DNA from: a bacterium
Lineage (GTDB): Bacteria > Vulcanimicrobiota > Vulcanimicrobiia > Vulcanimicrobiales > Vulcanimicrobiaceae
Direction: 5' to 3'
Length of the DNA stretch: 64,000 nt
NCBI GenBank assembly: GCA_028869385.1
Contig: JAGWSR010000074.1
Span: forward strand, 1-64,000
In this document: positions 9,044 through 17,820 of the stretch, one piece after another
Layout: each line of letters begins with the position of its first letter
Numbering within the stretch: position 1 is the first letter of the stretch
Notes under the pieces: model-generated
Databases searched by the model: none
The model's input: only the letters and a program-made list of their open reading frames with translations
Told to the model about the DNA's origin: nothing
Position numbers and translations under genes: made by a program

Positions 9044-10044
9044 AACGCACGAAGGTTCCGCGCATCGGCGTCATCGGCGCGGGGTACTGGGGAGCGAAGG
9101 TCGTGCGCGTCTGCGCCGAGCTCGGCATGCTCGCGTGCGTGTGCGAGAGCGACGCCGGCGCTCGCGAGCGGGTCGCCACGCAGTACCCGCACGTGCCGAT
9201 CGTGCGCGATCCGGCGGCGATCTTCGCCTCGGATATCGACGGCGTGGCAATCGCGACGCCGCCGGCGACGCACGTCGAGCTGGCGCTCGAGGCGATCGCC
9301 GCGGGAAAGCACGTGTTCGTCGAAAAGCCCCTCGCGCTGCACGTCGAGGACGCCTGGACGGTCACTCATGCCGCACGCGCGGGTGGCCGAATGCTCGTCA
9401 CCGGGCATCTCTTGCGATACCATCCGGCGGTCGTACGCGCGCACGCGTTGATCGCGTCGGGAGCCATCGGCACGTTGCGTCACGTGCGGGCGCAGCGCGT
9501 GGCGTTCGGGCGCCTTCGTGCGAACGAGAACGTCTGGTGGAGCCTCGCACCGCACGCGATCGCGCTCGTGCTCGCGTTTCTCGGCGACGACCCGGCGGCA
9601 GTGAGCGGTACGATGCATGCCTTCGTGCGTCCCGAGATCGCCGACATCGCCTACGCCGATCTGGCGTTCGAGGGAGGCCGCAGCGCGCACGTCGAGGTGA
9701 ATTGGCTCGACCCGAACAAGCGCGCGGTCCTCGATCTTTTCGGCTCGACCGGCGTGCTGCGCTTCAGCGACGCGCCGGGGGAGGCCACGCTCACGATCAC
9801 GCCGTGCGGGAGCGCCCTCGACGCCCACGGCACCCCGGAGCTGTGGCGAGAAGAAGCGCATCCGATCGCGTTCGAGGCGATCGAACCCTTGCGCGCGGAG
9901 TTTGCCGCGTTCGGCCGCGCGCTCGCAACCGGAGAGCCGCCGCCGACCGAGGGCGATGAAGGCGCGCGCGTCGTCGCCGTGCTCGCGGCGCTCGAGCGCG
10001 CGAACGCGAGCCGTCACGTGATCCCCGCGGAGGCCTTGTTATGA
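9040..10044 (+). CDS. wbpB: Gfo/Idh/MocA oxidoreductase (WbpB-like, 3-oxidation of UDP-GlcNAcA)
   Basis: The 334-residue protein has an N-terminal Rossmann fold ([13 protein letters not shown], residues 9-21), the family motif EKPLAL and an alpha/beta C-terminal domain. By family and context it would oxidise UDP-GlcNAc uronic acid at C3, preparing it for transamination. It starts at GTG 9040 with a 4-bp GTGA overlap with the dehydrogenase and ends with a 4-bp overlap into the acetyltransferase gene, so translation is probably coupled. Other sugar oxidoreductases share this fold; the pathway assignment rests on its neighbours. Confidence 0.8.
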   Translation: MKRTKVPRIGVIGAGYWGAKVVRVCAELGMLACVCESDAGARERVATQYPHVPIVRDPAAIFASDIDGVAIATPPATHVELALEAIAAGKHVFVEKPLALHVEDAWTVTHAARAGGRMLVTGHLLRYHPAVVRAHALIASGAIGTLRHVRAQRVAFGRLRANENVWWSLAPHAIALVLAFLGDDPAAVSGTMHAFVRPEIADIAYADLAFEGGRSAHVEVNWLDPNKRAVLDLFGSTGVLRFSDAPGEATLTITPCGSALDAHGTPELWREEAHPIAFEAIEPLRAEFAAFGRALATGEPPPTEGDEGARVVAVLAALERANASRHVIPAEALL

Positions 10045-10640
10045 GCGTTCTCGAGCATCGGCAAACGGCCGCATTCGTGCATCCGTCCTCGTACGTGGAC
10101 GACGGCGCACAGATCGGAGCGGGCACCAAGATCTGGCACTTCTCGCACGTGATGGCGGGCGCTCGCATCGGAAGCGACTGCACCATCGGTCAGAACGTCG
10201 TGATCGCCGCCAACGTTCGTATCGGCGATCGCGTCAAAGTGCAGAACAACGTCTCGATCTACGAAGGCGTCACGCTCGAAGATGAGGTTTTCTGCGGTCC
10301 GAGCATGGTCTTTACGAACGTGGGTACGCCGCGTTCGGGTACGCCGCGCCGCGGAGCCTCGTACTATCAGCCGACGCTGGTTCGCCACGGCGCGACGATC
10401 GGTGCGAACGCGACGATCGTCTGCGGGAACGAGCTCGGTGCCTACTGCTTCGTCGGGGCAGGCTCGGTCGTCACGCGCGACGTGCCGGACTACGCGATGG
10501 TGTACGGCAATCCGGCCCGGATTAAGGGATATGCCTGCGAATGCGGCGTGAAGCTCGCGTTCGCCGAGGAGGACGCTGAGTGTGCCCCATGCGGGCGGCG
10601 CTACCGGCGCGTCGACGGCGTGGTCCGGAGGTTCGCATGA
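10041..10640 (+). CDS. wbpD: UDP-amino-sugar N-acetyltransferase, left-handed beta-helix (WbpD-like)
   Basis: The 199-residue protein is built of hexapeptide repeats ([30 protein letters not shown]) typical of trimeric left-handed beta-helix acyltransferases. The IWHFSHV segment is characteristic of WbpD-type enzymes that acetylate the 3-amino group of UDP-GlcNAc3NA. It carries an extra C-terminal Cys cluster (Cys166, Cys168, Cys181, Cys184; ACECG...CAPCG) that looks like a small zinc ribbon. It overlaps both neighbours by 4 bp. Confidence 0.86.
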   Translation: MSVLEHRQTAAFVHPSSYVDDGAQIGAGTKIWHFSHVMAGARIGSDCTIGQNVVIAANVRIGDRVKVQNNVSIYEGVTLEDEVFCGPSMVFTNVGTPRSGTPRRGASYYQPTLVRHGATIGANATIVCGNELGAYCFVGAGSVVTRDVPDYAMVYGNPARIKGYACECGVKLAFAEEDAECAPCGRRYRRVDGVVRRFA

Positions 10641-11743
10641 TCCCGATCTGTGACGTAACCGAGCAGTATCGCTTCTTAAAGCGCCGGATCGATGCCGCCG
10701 TCTGCGACGTCTTCGCGCACGGCCAATACATCAACGGACCGAACGTTCACGCGCTCGAGAACGAAGTGGCAGCCTATCTTGGCGCGCGCTACGCCGTCGG
10801 CGTCAACTCGGGAACCGACGCGCTGCACCTCGCTTTGCGCGCGCTCGATATCGGGCCCGGCGATGAGGTCATCACCTCGCCGTTCACCTTCATCGCGAGC
10901 AGCGAAGCGATCGGTCTCGTCGGCGCAAAACCGGTCTTTGCCGACATCGATCCGCAGCGTTTTACCATCTCGCCCGAGGCGATCGAGAACGCGATCGGCC
11001 CGCGCACGCGAGCGATCCTTCCCGTGCACCTCTACGGATTGCCGGCGCCGATGCCGGAGATCTGCCGCATCGCCGAACGGTATGGGCTCGCGGTCGTGGA
11101 GGATTGCGCGCAGGCGATCGGCGCCTCGATCGACGGGCGCAGAGTCGGAACGTTCGGGGAGTTCGGAGCACTGAGCTTCTTTCCGTCCAAGAACTTGGGC
11201 GCGTACGGAGACGGCGGTATGATCGTGACGTCGCGGCCCGATCTCGCCGATCGCGTACGCAGCCTGCGCGCGCACGGCGGCCGCGTCAAGTATCACCACG
11301 AAGAACTCGGCGTCAACAGTCGCCTCGACGAAGTGCAGGCCGCCATCCTTCGCGTCAAGCTGCCCCACCTCGAATCGTGGCTCGATCTTCGACGCCTGCA
11401 TGCGCGGGGGTACGACGCCGCGCTGCGGGATGCGCTCGTGACGCCGTTCGAACCCGAGCGCTATCGGCACGTCTATCATCAGTACACGGTCCGTCTTCCC
11501 GACCGCGACGCCGTTCAACGCAGGCTCGGCGAGCATGGGATCCAGAGTATGGTGTATTATCCCGTGCCGTTGCATCTGCAGCGCGTGCACGCGGCCCTCG
11601 GCCATCGCGCGGGCGACTTCCCGCATGCGGAGTTCGCCGCACGCGAGGTGCTGTCGTTGCCGATGTATCCGGAGTTGAGCGACGAGCAGCGGCGCCGGGT
11701 GAGCGAACTCTTGCGCGCGTCGTTGGCGCTCGTCGCACTGTGA
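10637..11743 (+). CDS. wbpE: DegT/DnrJ/EryC1 aminotransferase (WbpE-like)
   Basis: A 368-residue PLP-dependent sugar aminotransferase. Lys185 in [14 protein letters not shown] is the Schiff-base lysine, and the GTDALHLAL and EDCAQAIGA blocks are conserved family features. In this pathway it would transfer an amino group to C3 of the 3-keto-UDP-GlcNAcA made by the WbpB-like enzyme. I use the ATG at 10637, which gives a 4-bp ATGA overlap, rather than an upstream start at 10580 inside the acetyltransferase gene. Confidence 0.87.
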   Translation: MIPICDVTEQYRFLKRRIDAAVCDVFAHGQYINGPNVHALENEVAAYLGARYAVGVNSGTDALHLALRALDIGPGDEVITSPFTFIASSEAIGLVGAKPVFADIDPQRFTISPEAIENAIGPRTRAILPVHLYGLPAPMPEICRIAERYGLAVVEDCAQAIGASIDGRRVGTFGEFGALSFFPSKNLGAYGDGGMIVTSRPDLADRVRSLRAHGGRVKYHHEELGVNSRLDEVQAAILRVKLPHLESWLDLRRLHARGYDAALRDALVTPFEPERYRHVYHQYTVRLPDRDAVQRRLGEHGIQSMVYYPVPLHLQRVHAALGHRAGDFPHAEFAAREVLSLPMYPELSDEQRRRVSELLRASLALVAL

Positions 11744-11745
11744 CG

Positions 11746-12837
11746 ATGCGCGTCGTCAGTATCGTCGGCGCGCGACCGCAGTTCGTCAAGGCGGCCTTGC
11801 TCTCGCGGGCCTTTGCCGCCCGTGGGATCGTGGAATCGCTCGTGCACACGGGCCAACATCACGACAACGCCATGAGCGCCTCGTTCTTCGCCGAATTCGG
11901 GCTGCCGCAGCCGTATGCGAATCTCGGCGTCGGCTCATCGTCGCCCCTGCACCAATTGGGTGAGATGCTCTTGCGACTCGAACCGGTGCTGCACGAACTC
12001 TCGCCGAGCTTCGTGCTCGTGTACGGCGATACCACGAGCACGCTCGCCGGGGCACTCGCCGCCGCAAAGCTCGAGCTTCCGCTCGCGCACGTCGAGGCGG
12101 GGCTGCGCTGCTTCGATCTGCGGATGCCCGAGGAGCAAAACCGTCTCGTCGCCGATCGCGTCGCCGATCTCTTGCTCGCCCCGACCGCGCGCGCCGCGGC
12201 TCAACTACGCAGCGAGGGCATCGAGCAGACGGTTGAGGTCGTCGGCGATCTCATGGTCGACCTCGCGATCGCGACCCTACGCGAACTGCCGTTGCGTCCG
12301 GCCGTGCTCGAGCGCTTCGGCCTGCGCCCTCGCGGCTACGTCCTCGCGACGATTCATCGAGCGGCAAACACGGCGGACGCGGCTCGCTTCGCGCTCCTGC
12401 TCGATGGTCTCCGGCGCATCGGTCTGCCGATCGTTTTTCCGGTGCATCCGCGCACGCGGCCGCTCGCGGAGATGCTCGGCGTCGGACGCGGTGACCGCAT
12501 CGTTACGTGCGAACCGCTCGGCTACCGCGACTGCCTCGCGCTGCAGCGCGACGCCAGGGCGGTCGTCACCGACTCGGGCGGCATGCAAAAAGAGGCGCTC
12601 GCCGTCGGCACGCCGTGCGTGACGCTGCGCGATCGCACCGAGTGGCCCGAGACGCTGGAGCACGACTGGAACGTGCTCGTCGACGGCGACCCGGGACGGA
12701 TCGCGAGAGCAGCGCTGCGGGCGCGCCCGTTGCACGCGATCTCGCCGTTCGGCACGGGTGCGAGCGCGCATCGGATCGTGGAAGCGCTCCTGCGATGTGA
12801 CGCGTCCGAGCGAGTCCTGCAGTCGTGCGGCTCCTGA
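11746..12837 (+). CDS. wbpI: Non-hydrolysing UDP-GlcNAc-type 2-epimerase (WbpI/WecB family)
   Basis: The 363-residue GT-B-fold epimerase has the opening VVSIVGARPQFVKAA, the HTGQHHD motif, GDTTSTLAGA, HVEAGLR and DSGGMQKEA, all typical of the WecB/WbpI family. After the WbpA-B-D-E enzymes its likely role is C2 epimerisation of UDP-GlcNAc(3NAc)A to UDP-ManNAc(3NAc)A. Use of UDP-GlcNAc to give UDP-ManNAc is the alternative. The start is 2 nt after the aminotransferase stop. Upstream in-frame starts lie within that gene. Confidence 0.85.
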   Translation: MRVVSIVGARPQFVKAALLSRAFAARGIVESLVHTGQHHDNAMSASFFAEFGLPQPYANLGVGSSSPLHQLGEMLLRLEPVLHELSPSFVLVYGDTTSTLAGALAAAKLELPLAHVEAGLRCFDLRMPEEQNRLVADRVADLLLAPTARAAAQLRSEGIEQTVEVVGDLMVDLAIATLRELPLRPAVLERFGLRPRGYVLATIHRAANTADAARFALLLDGLRRIGLPIVFPVHPRTRPLAEMLGVGRGDRIVTCEPLGYRDCLALQRDARAVVTDSGGMQKEALAVGTPCVTLRDRTEWPETLEHDWNVLVDGDPGRIARAALRARPLHAISPFGTGASAHRIVEALLRCDASERVLQSCGS

Positions 12838-14048
12838 TCCTCACACAGTACTTCGCGCCGGAGATCGGGGCTCCACAGGCGCGTCTCGCGGCGATCGCAC
12901 GCGAGTTGCGCGTTCGAGGGCATGCGGTCGAAGTGGTCACGGCGATGCCGCACCATCTCGCCGAGCGCACCTTTCCGGGGTATCGCGGGCGCCTCTACGT
13001 GCGCGAGTCGATGGACGGTATCACGGTTCACCGGTCGTGGGTCTTCGCCGCTACCGGAACGGGCGTGCGCCGCATGGCGAGCTATCTTTCGTTCACGCTC
13101 TCGTGCCTCATCGGGTTGATGCGCGCGAAGCGCCCGGACGCGATTTTCGTCGAGTCGCCGCCGCTCTTTCTCAGCCTTCCCGGATGGATCTTCGCCCGTC
13201 TCTTCGGTGCGCGGCTAATCTTCAACGTCGCCGATCTTTGGCCGGATTCGGTGCGCGAACTGGGCGTGCTGCGTGGCGGCCCGTTGTTGCGCGCGGCGGA
13301 GTTGCTGGAGCGTTGGACGTACGCGCGTGCCGCGGTCGTCAATGCCGCGACCGACGGCATCGCGAGCGTTCTGCGTGAGCGCAAGGGCGTGCATCCGCGC
13401 AAGATCGTGCCGCTTCCGAACGGTATCGACGTCGCGCGCTTCACGCCGCGCCCGCCCGACGAAGTGCTCGTGCGCGATCTCGGGCTCGAGGGACGTCCCG
13501 TCGTGCTCTACGCGGGTACGCACGGCATCGCGCAGGGTCTGCTCGGCGTCCTCGAAGCGGCCGAAGAGCTCGGTGACGACGCATTGCTGCTCTGTATCGG
13601 CGCGGGCCCGGTGAAGGCGGCGATGCAAGCGTTTGCAACGCAGCGTGGGCTTCACAACGTGCGATTCCTCGCTCCCGTTCCGCTCGACGAGATGCCGCGC
13701 TATCTCTCGCTCGCGCGAGCGTCGATCGTCCCGCTCGTGCGTACGCCGTTGATGGCGAGCGCGCGGCCATCGAAGATCTTTCCTTCACTCGCTTGCGGCG
13801 TTCCCGTCATCTACAGTGGTGAAGGCGAGAGCGCCGCATTGATCGAGCGCGCGCAGGCAGGCCTTGTGGTACCGCCGGAGGATCCGCCCGCGCTCGCGCA
13901 AGCGATCCGTCGCATCGTGCGTGACGACGCGCTGCGCGCACGACTTGCGATGAACGCGCGCAACCTCGCCGTGGAGCGGTTTGCGTGGAGCGCGATCGTC
14001 GGAACGTGGCTCGCCGCGCTCGCAAACGGCAGCCCGGGGCTCGTTTGA
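12825..14048 (+). CDS. Glycosyltransferase family 4 (WbuB-like)
   Basis: The 407-residue GT-B glycosyltransferase has the N-terminal LILTQYFAPEIGAPQ motif seen in WbuB/WcaI-like enzymes, a nucleotide-sugar domain with VLYAGTHGIAQG, and the acidic region near SLACGVPVIYSGEGESA. It probably adds one sugar to the polyprenyl-linked repeat unit at the inner face of the membrane. The GTG start at 12825 overlaps the epimerase gene by 13 bp. It is the last gene of the first coupled block; 140 bp follow before the next start. Confidence 0.8.
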   Translation: MRLLILTQYFAPEIGAPQARLAAIARELRVRGHAVEVVTAMPHHLAERTFPGYRGRLYVRESMDGITVHRSWVFAATGTGVRRMASYLSFTLSCLIGLMRAKRPDAIFVESPPLFLSLPGWIFARLFGARLIFNVADLWPDSVRELGVLRGGPLLRAAELLERWTYARAAVVNAATDGIASVLRERKGVHPRKIVPLPNGIDVARFTPRPPDEVLVRDLGLEGRPVVLYAGTHGIAQGLLGVLEAAEELGDDALLLCIGAGPVKAAMQAFATQRGLHNVRFLAPVPLDEMPRYLSLARASIVPLVRTPLMASARPSKIFPSLACGVPVIYSGEGESAALIERAQAGLVVPPEDPPALAQAIRRIVRDDALRARLAMNARNLAVERFAWSAIVGTWLAALANGSPGLV

Positions 14049-14079
14049 TCGCTCACGAAGCAACGAAGCACGTGCGCGC

Positions 14080-14097
14080 ATTCGTCAATGAACGAAT
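14080..14097. promoter_or_regulatory. Small inverted repeat in the 140-bp gap 14049-14188
   Basis: The gap between the glycosyltransferase and the lipoprotein gene holds ATTCGT (14080-14085) and its complement ACGAAT (14092-14097) separated by 6 bp. There is no T-tract, so it is not a terminator. It could be a regulator site or chance. I see no convincing promoter in the gap. The ribosome-binding sequence GGGAAGG lies just before the TTG start at 14189. Confidence 0.25.
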
Positions 14098-14188
14098 CGT
14101 AAAGCACCGGTAAAACTCATCTCAAGATCGCTCCCCAGGCACGATTCCTAACCTACAGCACCTCACCGTCATGTAGGGAAGGATCCGC

Positions 14189-15634
14189 TTGAGCGTTCGA
14201 CTCTTCGCCCACCTCAGCGCACTCGCGCTACTCGCCTGTTCGCTTGCCGCCTGCGGGGGCGGCGGCAGCAACGCATCGGCCGTACTCCCGGTCTCCTCGC
14301 TGCCGGATCCCGGCGCAGCATCGCCCCCGCCGCTTATTCCGGCATCGACCGCGATTGTCCCAACCCACATTCCCGTGTGGGCCTTCGATGAGTACAACTC
14401 GATGGGATCGGTCGCGTCGAGCTCTGCGGTGCAGAAGTACGTCACCTACGCGGGCGGCGGACTGAACAACACGAAAGCGCTGAGCGATTGCAACACCTCG
14501 CCGAAGAGTTGCTACGCGGTGTTCTACGTGGATCCAAACCTCATCTATACGACCTGTCCGGGTACGACGCAGCCGCCATTCGTGACCGCCGCGAGCGAGT
14601 CGTGGTACGTCCATGAGTCCGGGTATAGCGACTTCAACCATCGCCTGCGAAACTCGTACCCGCGCACCTGCGGCGGCGTCGCCACGACGACACCCGTGTA
14701 CCTTGCAAACGACGCGAACTCAGCCGTCCAATCGTTCATGCGCAACTATCTGCAGACGTACGGTGACGCATGGGACTACTATTGGATGGACGACACCAAA
14801 GGGCGCGTGCTCACGCAAGGGTACGGGCCGAGCGGCGGCATGTGCCTCGACGCCTCAAACCACTACTGCTGGAACACGCAAGAGTACGCCACCGATAGTA
14901 CCGTCGTCAGCGCGCACGGCTCGTACGCGACGGCCATGGTCCATAAGAACGGCTCCGGCATGAAGTTCTTTTTCAACGGCGTCGGCGTGCAGACCAGCGC
15001 GATCAGCAACCTCAATATCTTCGCGTCGAGCCCGAACTATTCCGGAGCGATCTGCGAGAATTGCGTCGTGGCGAATAACGTGATCCGCACCTCGCTCTTC
15101 GGTCAGGTGTTGACCTCGATGGCCCAAACGAACGCGATTCCGAATGCCAAGTTCATTCTGCTCGGGCGCGGCAGCGCGAGCGCGGGCAGCGCGGCACAAA
15201 TCGCGCAGCGTCTCGTCTCCACCGCGATTGCGTGGATCGGCTTCGCTGATGGACGAACGATCGTCTTCCCCGACTTCGAAGACAACACGCGCAACCTCGC
15301 CGCGTGGCCCGAGGATATGCTCTATCCGACGGCCCCCAAGGAGAGCATGCGGAGCTCGGCGAGCGACGTTGCGGTCGCGGCGGGCGTGTGGCGCCGCGAG
15401 TTTGGAGCCTGCTACCAAAACGGGGCGCCGGTCGGCCAGTGCGCGGCCCTCGTCAATAGCACCGGATCCGCGGTCACCGTGAGCTCCGCGTGGCTCACGC
15501 AGCCGTACGGACACGTGGTGACGATCTCGGGTGGCGATATCCTAAGCGGCGGTACGGTGAAGCTCACGACCACGAGCTTTGTCGCGAATCGCACGACGAT
15601 CCCGGCGGGCTCGGCACTCCTGCTCGTACGGTAG
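14189..15634 (+). CDS. Secreted lipoprotein of unknown function, paralogue of 17821-19134
   Basis: The 481-residue protein begins with a lipoprotein signal (LLACSLAAC, lipidation at Cys22). After a low-complexity linker comes a large domain with many aromatic residues and conserved blocks: IPVWAFDEY, KALSDC, YVDPNLIY, YYWMDDTKG, GAICENC, AIAWIGFADGRTIVFPDFED and NLAAWPEDMLYPT. All of these recur in the minus-strand paralogue. The Asp pair in MDDTKG and the FPDFED block could be catalytic acids of a TIM-barrel glycoside hydrolase, but I do not recognise a named family. The TTG start at 14189 has GGGAAGG upstream. Its place among polysaccharide genes suggests a role in processing or anchoring the polymer outside the inner membrane. 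Confidence 0.75.
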   Translation: MSVRLFAHLSALALLACSLAACGGGGSNASAVLPVSSLPDPGAASPPPLIPASTAIVPTHIPVWAFDEYNSMGSVASSSAVQKYVTYAGGGLNNTKALSDCNTSPKSCYAVFYVDPNLIYTTCPGTTQPPFVTAASESWYVHESGYSDFNHRLRNSYPRTCGGVATTTPVYLANDANSAVQSFMRNYLQTYGDAWDYYWMDDTKGRVLTQGYGPSGGMCLDASNHYCWNTQEYATDSTVVSAHGSYATAMVHKNGSGMKFFFNGVGVQTSAISNLNIFASSPNYSGAICENCVVANNVIRTSLFGQVLTSMAQTNAIPNAKFILLGRGSASAGSAAQIAQRLVSTAIAWIGFADGRTIVFPDFEDNTRNLAAWPEDMLYPTAPKESMRSSASDVAVAAGVWRREFGACYQNGAPVGQCAALVNSTGSAVTVSSAWLTQPYGHVVTISGGDILSGGTVKLTTTSFVANRTTIPAGSALLLVR

Positions 15635-15647
15635 AGTATAGGCGCAA

Positions 15648-15685
15648 GGGGAGTGTTTGCGCGCGACGCGCGCGAATGCTCCCCC
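15648..15685 (+). promoter_or_regulatory. Long imperfect hairpin touching a start codon
   Basis: GGGGAG at 15648-15653 pairs with CTCCCC near 15679-15684, and GCGCGCG with CGCGCG around a small loop near 15666. The middle is held by A-T and G-T pairs. The structure ends at the ATG of the next gene (15686). There is no T-tract. It could hide the ribosome-binding region of the glycosyltransferase mRNA or stall the upstream transcript. Confidence 0.35.
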
Positions 15686-16951
15686 ATGCGGCGCGTTCTC
15701 TTGGTCGCGTACTACACCCCTCCGCGCAAAGGCGTGGCGACCGCGCGCACGAGCGCGCTCGCGCATTACCTGCCGGCATACGGCTGGCAACCGACCATCC
15801 TCACCGCGCCGCTCGAATACGCCGATGCGCGGACGCTCCAGACCCCGTATCTCGATCTCGCACGCTCGCTCAAACGCGCGGTCGGCATCGGCGAACGCAG
15901 TACGCACGCGCTCTTGCATACCGCCCCGGCCGAACGCGGTGCGCGCCGCACGCTGCGCCAGCGCGCGATCGCCTTCGGTTTTGGGCTCACGAGCTATCCC
16001 GACGCGCAGGTCGGTTGGCTCGCCGGAACTCGCGCACTGCGCGCCGTGCTCGCCGATGCATCGTTCGATGCGGTCATCTCCAGTTCACCGCCCTACACCG
16101 CCACACTCATGCTCGCGCTCGCGCGAACGCGCATCCCGTGGATCGCCGATTTTCGCGATCTGTGGGCCGAGAACGACCTCCGCGCGACACCGCTCGTGCG
16201 CGCGTTCGACGATCCACTCGAGCGTTGGGCCTTGCGGCGCGCTCGCGCGCTCACGACGGTTTCCGAGCCGCTCGCCGAACGTCTGCGCAAGCGCTATCCC
16301 GCTCGCCGCGTCGAATCGATTCCGAACGCCTTCGACCCGCGGGAGTGGGAGGGAATCCCATTCGATGGCGAGCGCGCGTGCACGTTGCTCTACGCTGGGC
16401 AGCTCTACCTTGGTCGACGCGATCCGCGCCCGCTCTTACGCGTGGTGCGCGCGTTGCTCGATGACGGCAGCGTGGAGAGCGAAGAACTGCGCGTGGAACT
16501 CTACGCTCCCGCCGAACCATGGCTCCACGAGCTGATCGCATCGTTCGCGCTTGAAGGTGTCGTGCGCGTGCACGGCATGGTTGCGCGCGACGACGTGCTG
16601 CGCGCCGAGCGCCGGGCGGATCGTCTCGTGGTGCTGCTCTGGGACGGCGCGAATACCGAGGGCATCCTCACCGGCAAGCTCTTCGAATACCTCGGAGCGC
16701 GGCGACGCATCGTCGTCATCGGTGGGCCGGAGTCGAGCGCCGTCGATGACGTGCTCGCCGCGACCGGTGCGGGGACTCGCGTTACGACCGACGCGGCCCT
16801 GCGCGTCGAAGTTCTCGCGGCGATCGCGGAACATCGCCGTGGAGAGACGCGGCGAATGGTCGAATCGGCGTCCGAATCATACGCTGCGCCGATGCTCGCT
16901 CATCGGTTCTCGCGGCTCTTAGACGAAGTTGCCGCGCCGTGCGAGTCGTGA
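15686..16951 (+). CDS. Glycosyltransferase, GT4-like
   Basis: The 421-residue protein starts with VLLVAYYTPPRKGVATAR, an opening typical of GT4-type GT-B enzymes. It has a central donor-binding domain (CTLLYAGQLYLGRRDPRP) and a C-terminal acidic patch (WDGANTEGILTGKLFEYLGA). It presumably builds the repeat unit of the surface polysaccharide. I use the ATG at 15686; the frame extends to 15653 but the conserved core starts here. Its last 33 bp overlap the 3' end of the convergent formyltransferase-like gene. Confidence 0.75.
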   Translation: MRRVLLVAYYTPPRKGVATARTSALAHYLPAYGWQPTILTAPLEYADARTLQTPYLDLARSLKRAVGIGERSTHALLHTAPAERGARRTLRQRAIAFGFGLTSYPDAQVGWLAGTRALRAVLADASFDAVISSSPPYTATLMLALARTRIPWIADFRDLWAENDLRATPLVRAFDDPLERWALRRARALTTVSEPLAERLRKRYPARRVESIPNAFDPREWEGIPFDGERACTLLYAGQLYLGRRDPRPLLRVVRALLDDGSVESEELRVELYAPAEPWLHELIASFALEGVVRVHGMVARDDVLRAERRADRLVVLLWDGANTEGILTGKLFEYLGARRRIVVIGGPESSAVDDVLAATGAGTRVTTDAALRVEVLAAIAEHRRGETRRMVESASESYAAPMLAHRFSRLLDEVAAPCES

Positions 16952-17743
16952 CACGCGCCAACGCTGCGCGAGATAATCGGTGAGCCCGGGATACGAATAG
17001 TACCCCTCGCGTGCATCGGGGCGTTCGATCGCCCGTGCCGAGCCGTCTTCCAACGCGCGCAGAAAGCGCCCGACGGCCGGCAAGCTCGCGAGAATCGCTC
17101 GGTGCTCGATGAGCACGTGGTTGTCGTGCCGAACGTCAACGTCGGAGATCCGACCTTGCACGTACACCGCCCCCGCGTCGAGGTCGTCGTTGACGTGAAT
17201 CAGCGAGTAGCCGAAGTTCTCCACATCGCCGTTGTAGAGCGTCCAGAACGGCGAGTAGAGGCCGCGGTATTCGGGCGTGATACCGACATGCCACATGAAG
17301 ATTCCCGTGCGGGCGCAGCGCCGTAAGCGTTGCCCGAAATACTCGTTGAGGCAGTGCGCGAAGATGACGTCCGGTGCGAGGGCCTCGAGACGTGCGAGCA
17401 CGGCGGCATCGTTGACGCTGGCCGTGACGATGCCGCAGGGCACCTCGGCGAGCGCGAGCGAGCGCTCGGCCTCGTCGACGAGCGCGTACGAAGCGCGCGT
17501 ATTGCGCGAGTTTCGGTCGGTCGCGTGGTGGAAGAGAAAGTACGCGATCTCATCGAGCGTCTTGAGCGCACCGCGCTTGCGCAGGCGGCGTTTGATGAAG
17601 CGCCATCGCCCATTCCACGATTGATGCCAGCGCGTCGAAGGGTCGATCCAGACGCACTCGACCAGATCGCACTCGCGCGCGAGCCATCCGGCAATGACCG
17701 CATTGAGACGGTTGCGGTGTCCGATAAAGACCGCACGAAGCAT
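16919..17743 (-). CDS. Formyltransferase-family protein (sugar N-formyltransferase candidate)
   Basis: The 274-residue protein has a formyltransferase core: VIFAHCLNEYF, then MWHVGITPEYRGLYSPFWTLYNGD and NDDLDAGAVYVQG. These match the HPSLLPxYRG and DxG blocks of methionyl-tRNA and sugar N-formyltransferases. The His of the usual Asn-x-His-...-Asp triad and the Asp in LDAGA are present. The Asn position is Met (FMWH), so activity may be altered. In a locus with a 4,6-dehydratase and two aminotransferases, N-formylation of an amino-deoxy sugar is plausible but inferred. It is the last gene of the minus-strand block, 77 bp after the preceding gene. No ribosome-binding site is obvious at the chosen ATG. 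Confidence 0.65.
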   Translation of the reverse strand: MLRAVFIGHRNRLNAVIAGWLARECDLVECVWIDPSTRWHQSWNGRWRFIKRRLRKRGALKTLDEIAYFLFHHATDRNSRNTRASYALVDEAERSLALAEVPCGIVTASVNDAAVLARLEALAPDVIFAHCLNEYFGQRLRRCARTGIFMWHVGITPEYRGLYSPFWTLYNGDVENFGYSLIHVNDDLDAGAVYVQGRISDVDVRHDNHVLIEHRAILASLPAVGRFLRALEDGSARAIERPDAREGYYSYPGLTDYLAQRWRVSRLARRGNFV

Positions 17744-17820
17744 ATGTTTAAGGCTACGCCTCCGATGCCGCGAGGCCTAGGGATGCTGGTCCCACCAGAG
17801 CCGGGGTCCTTCGCTCTACG

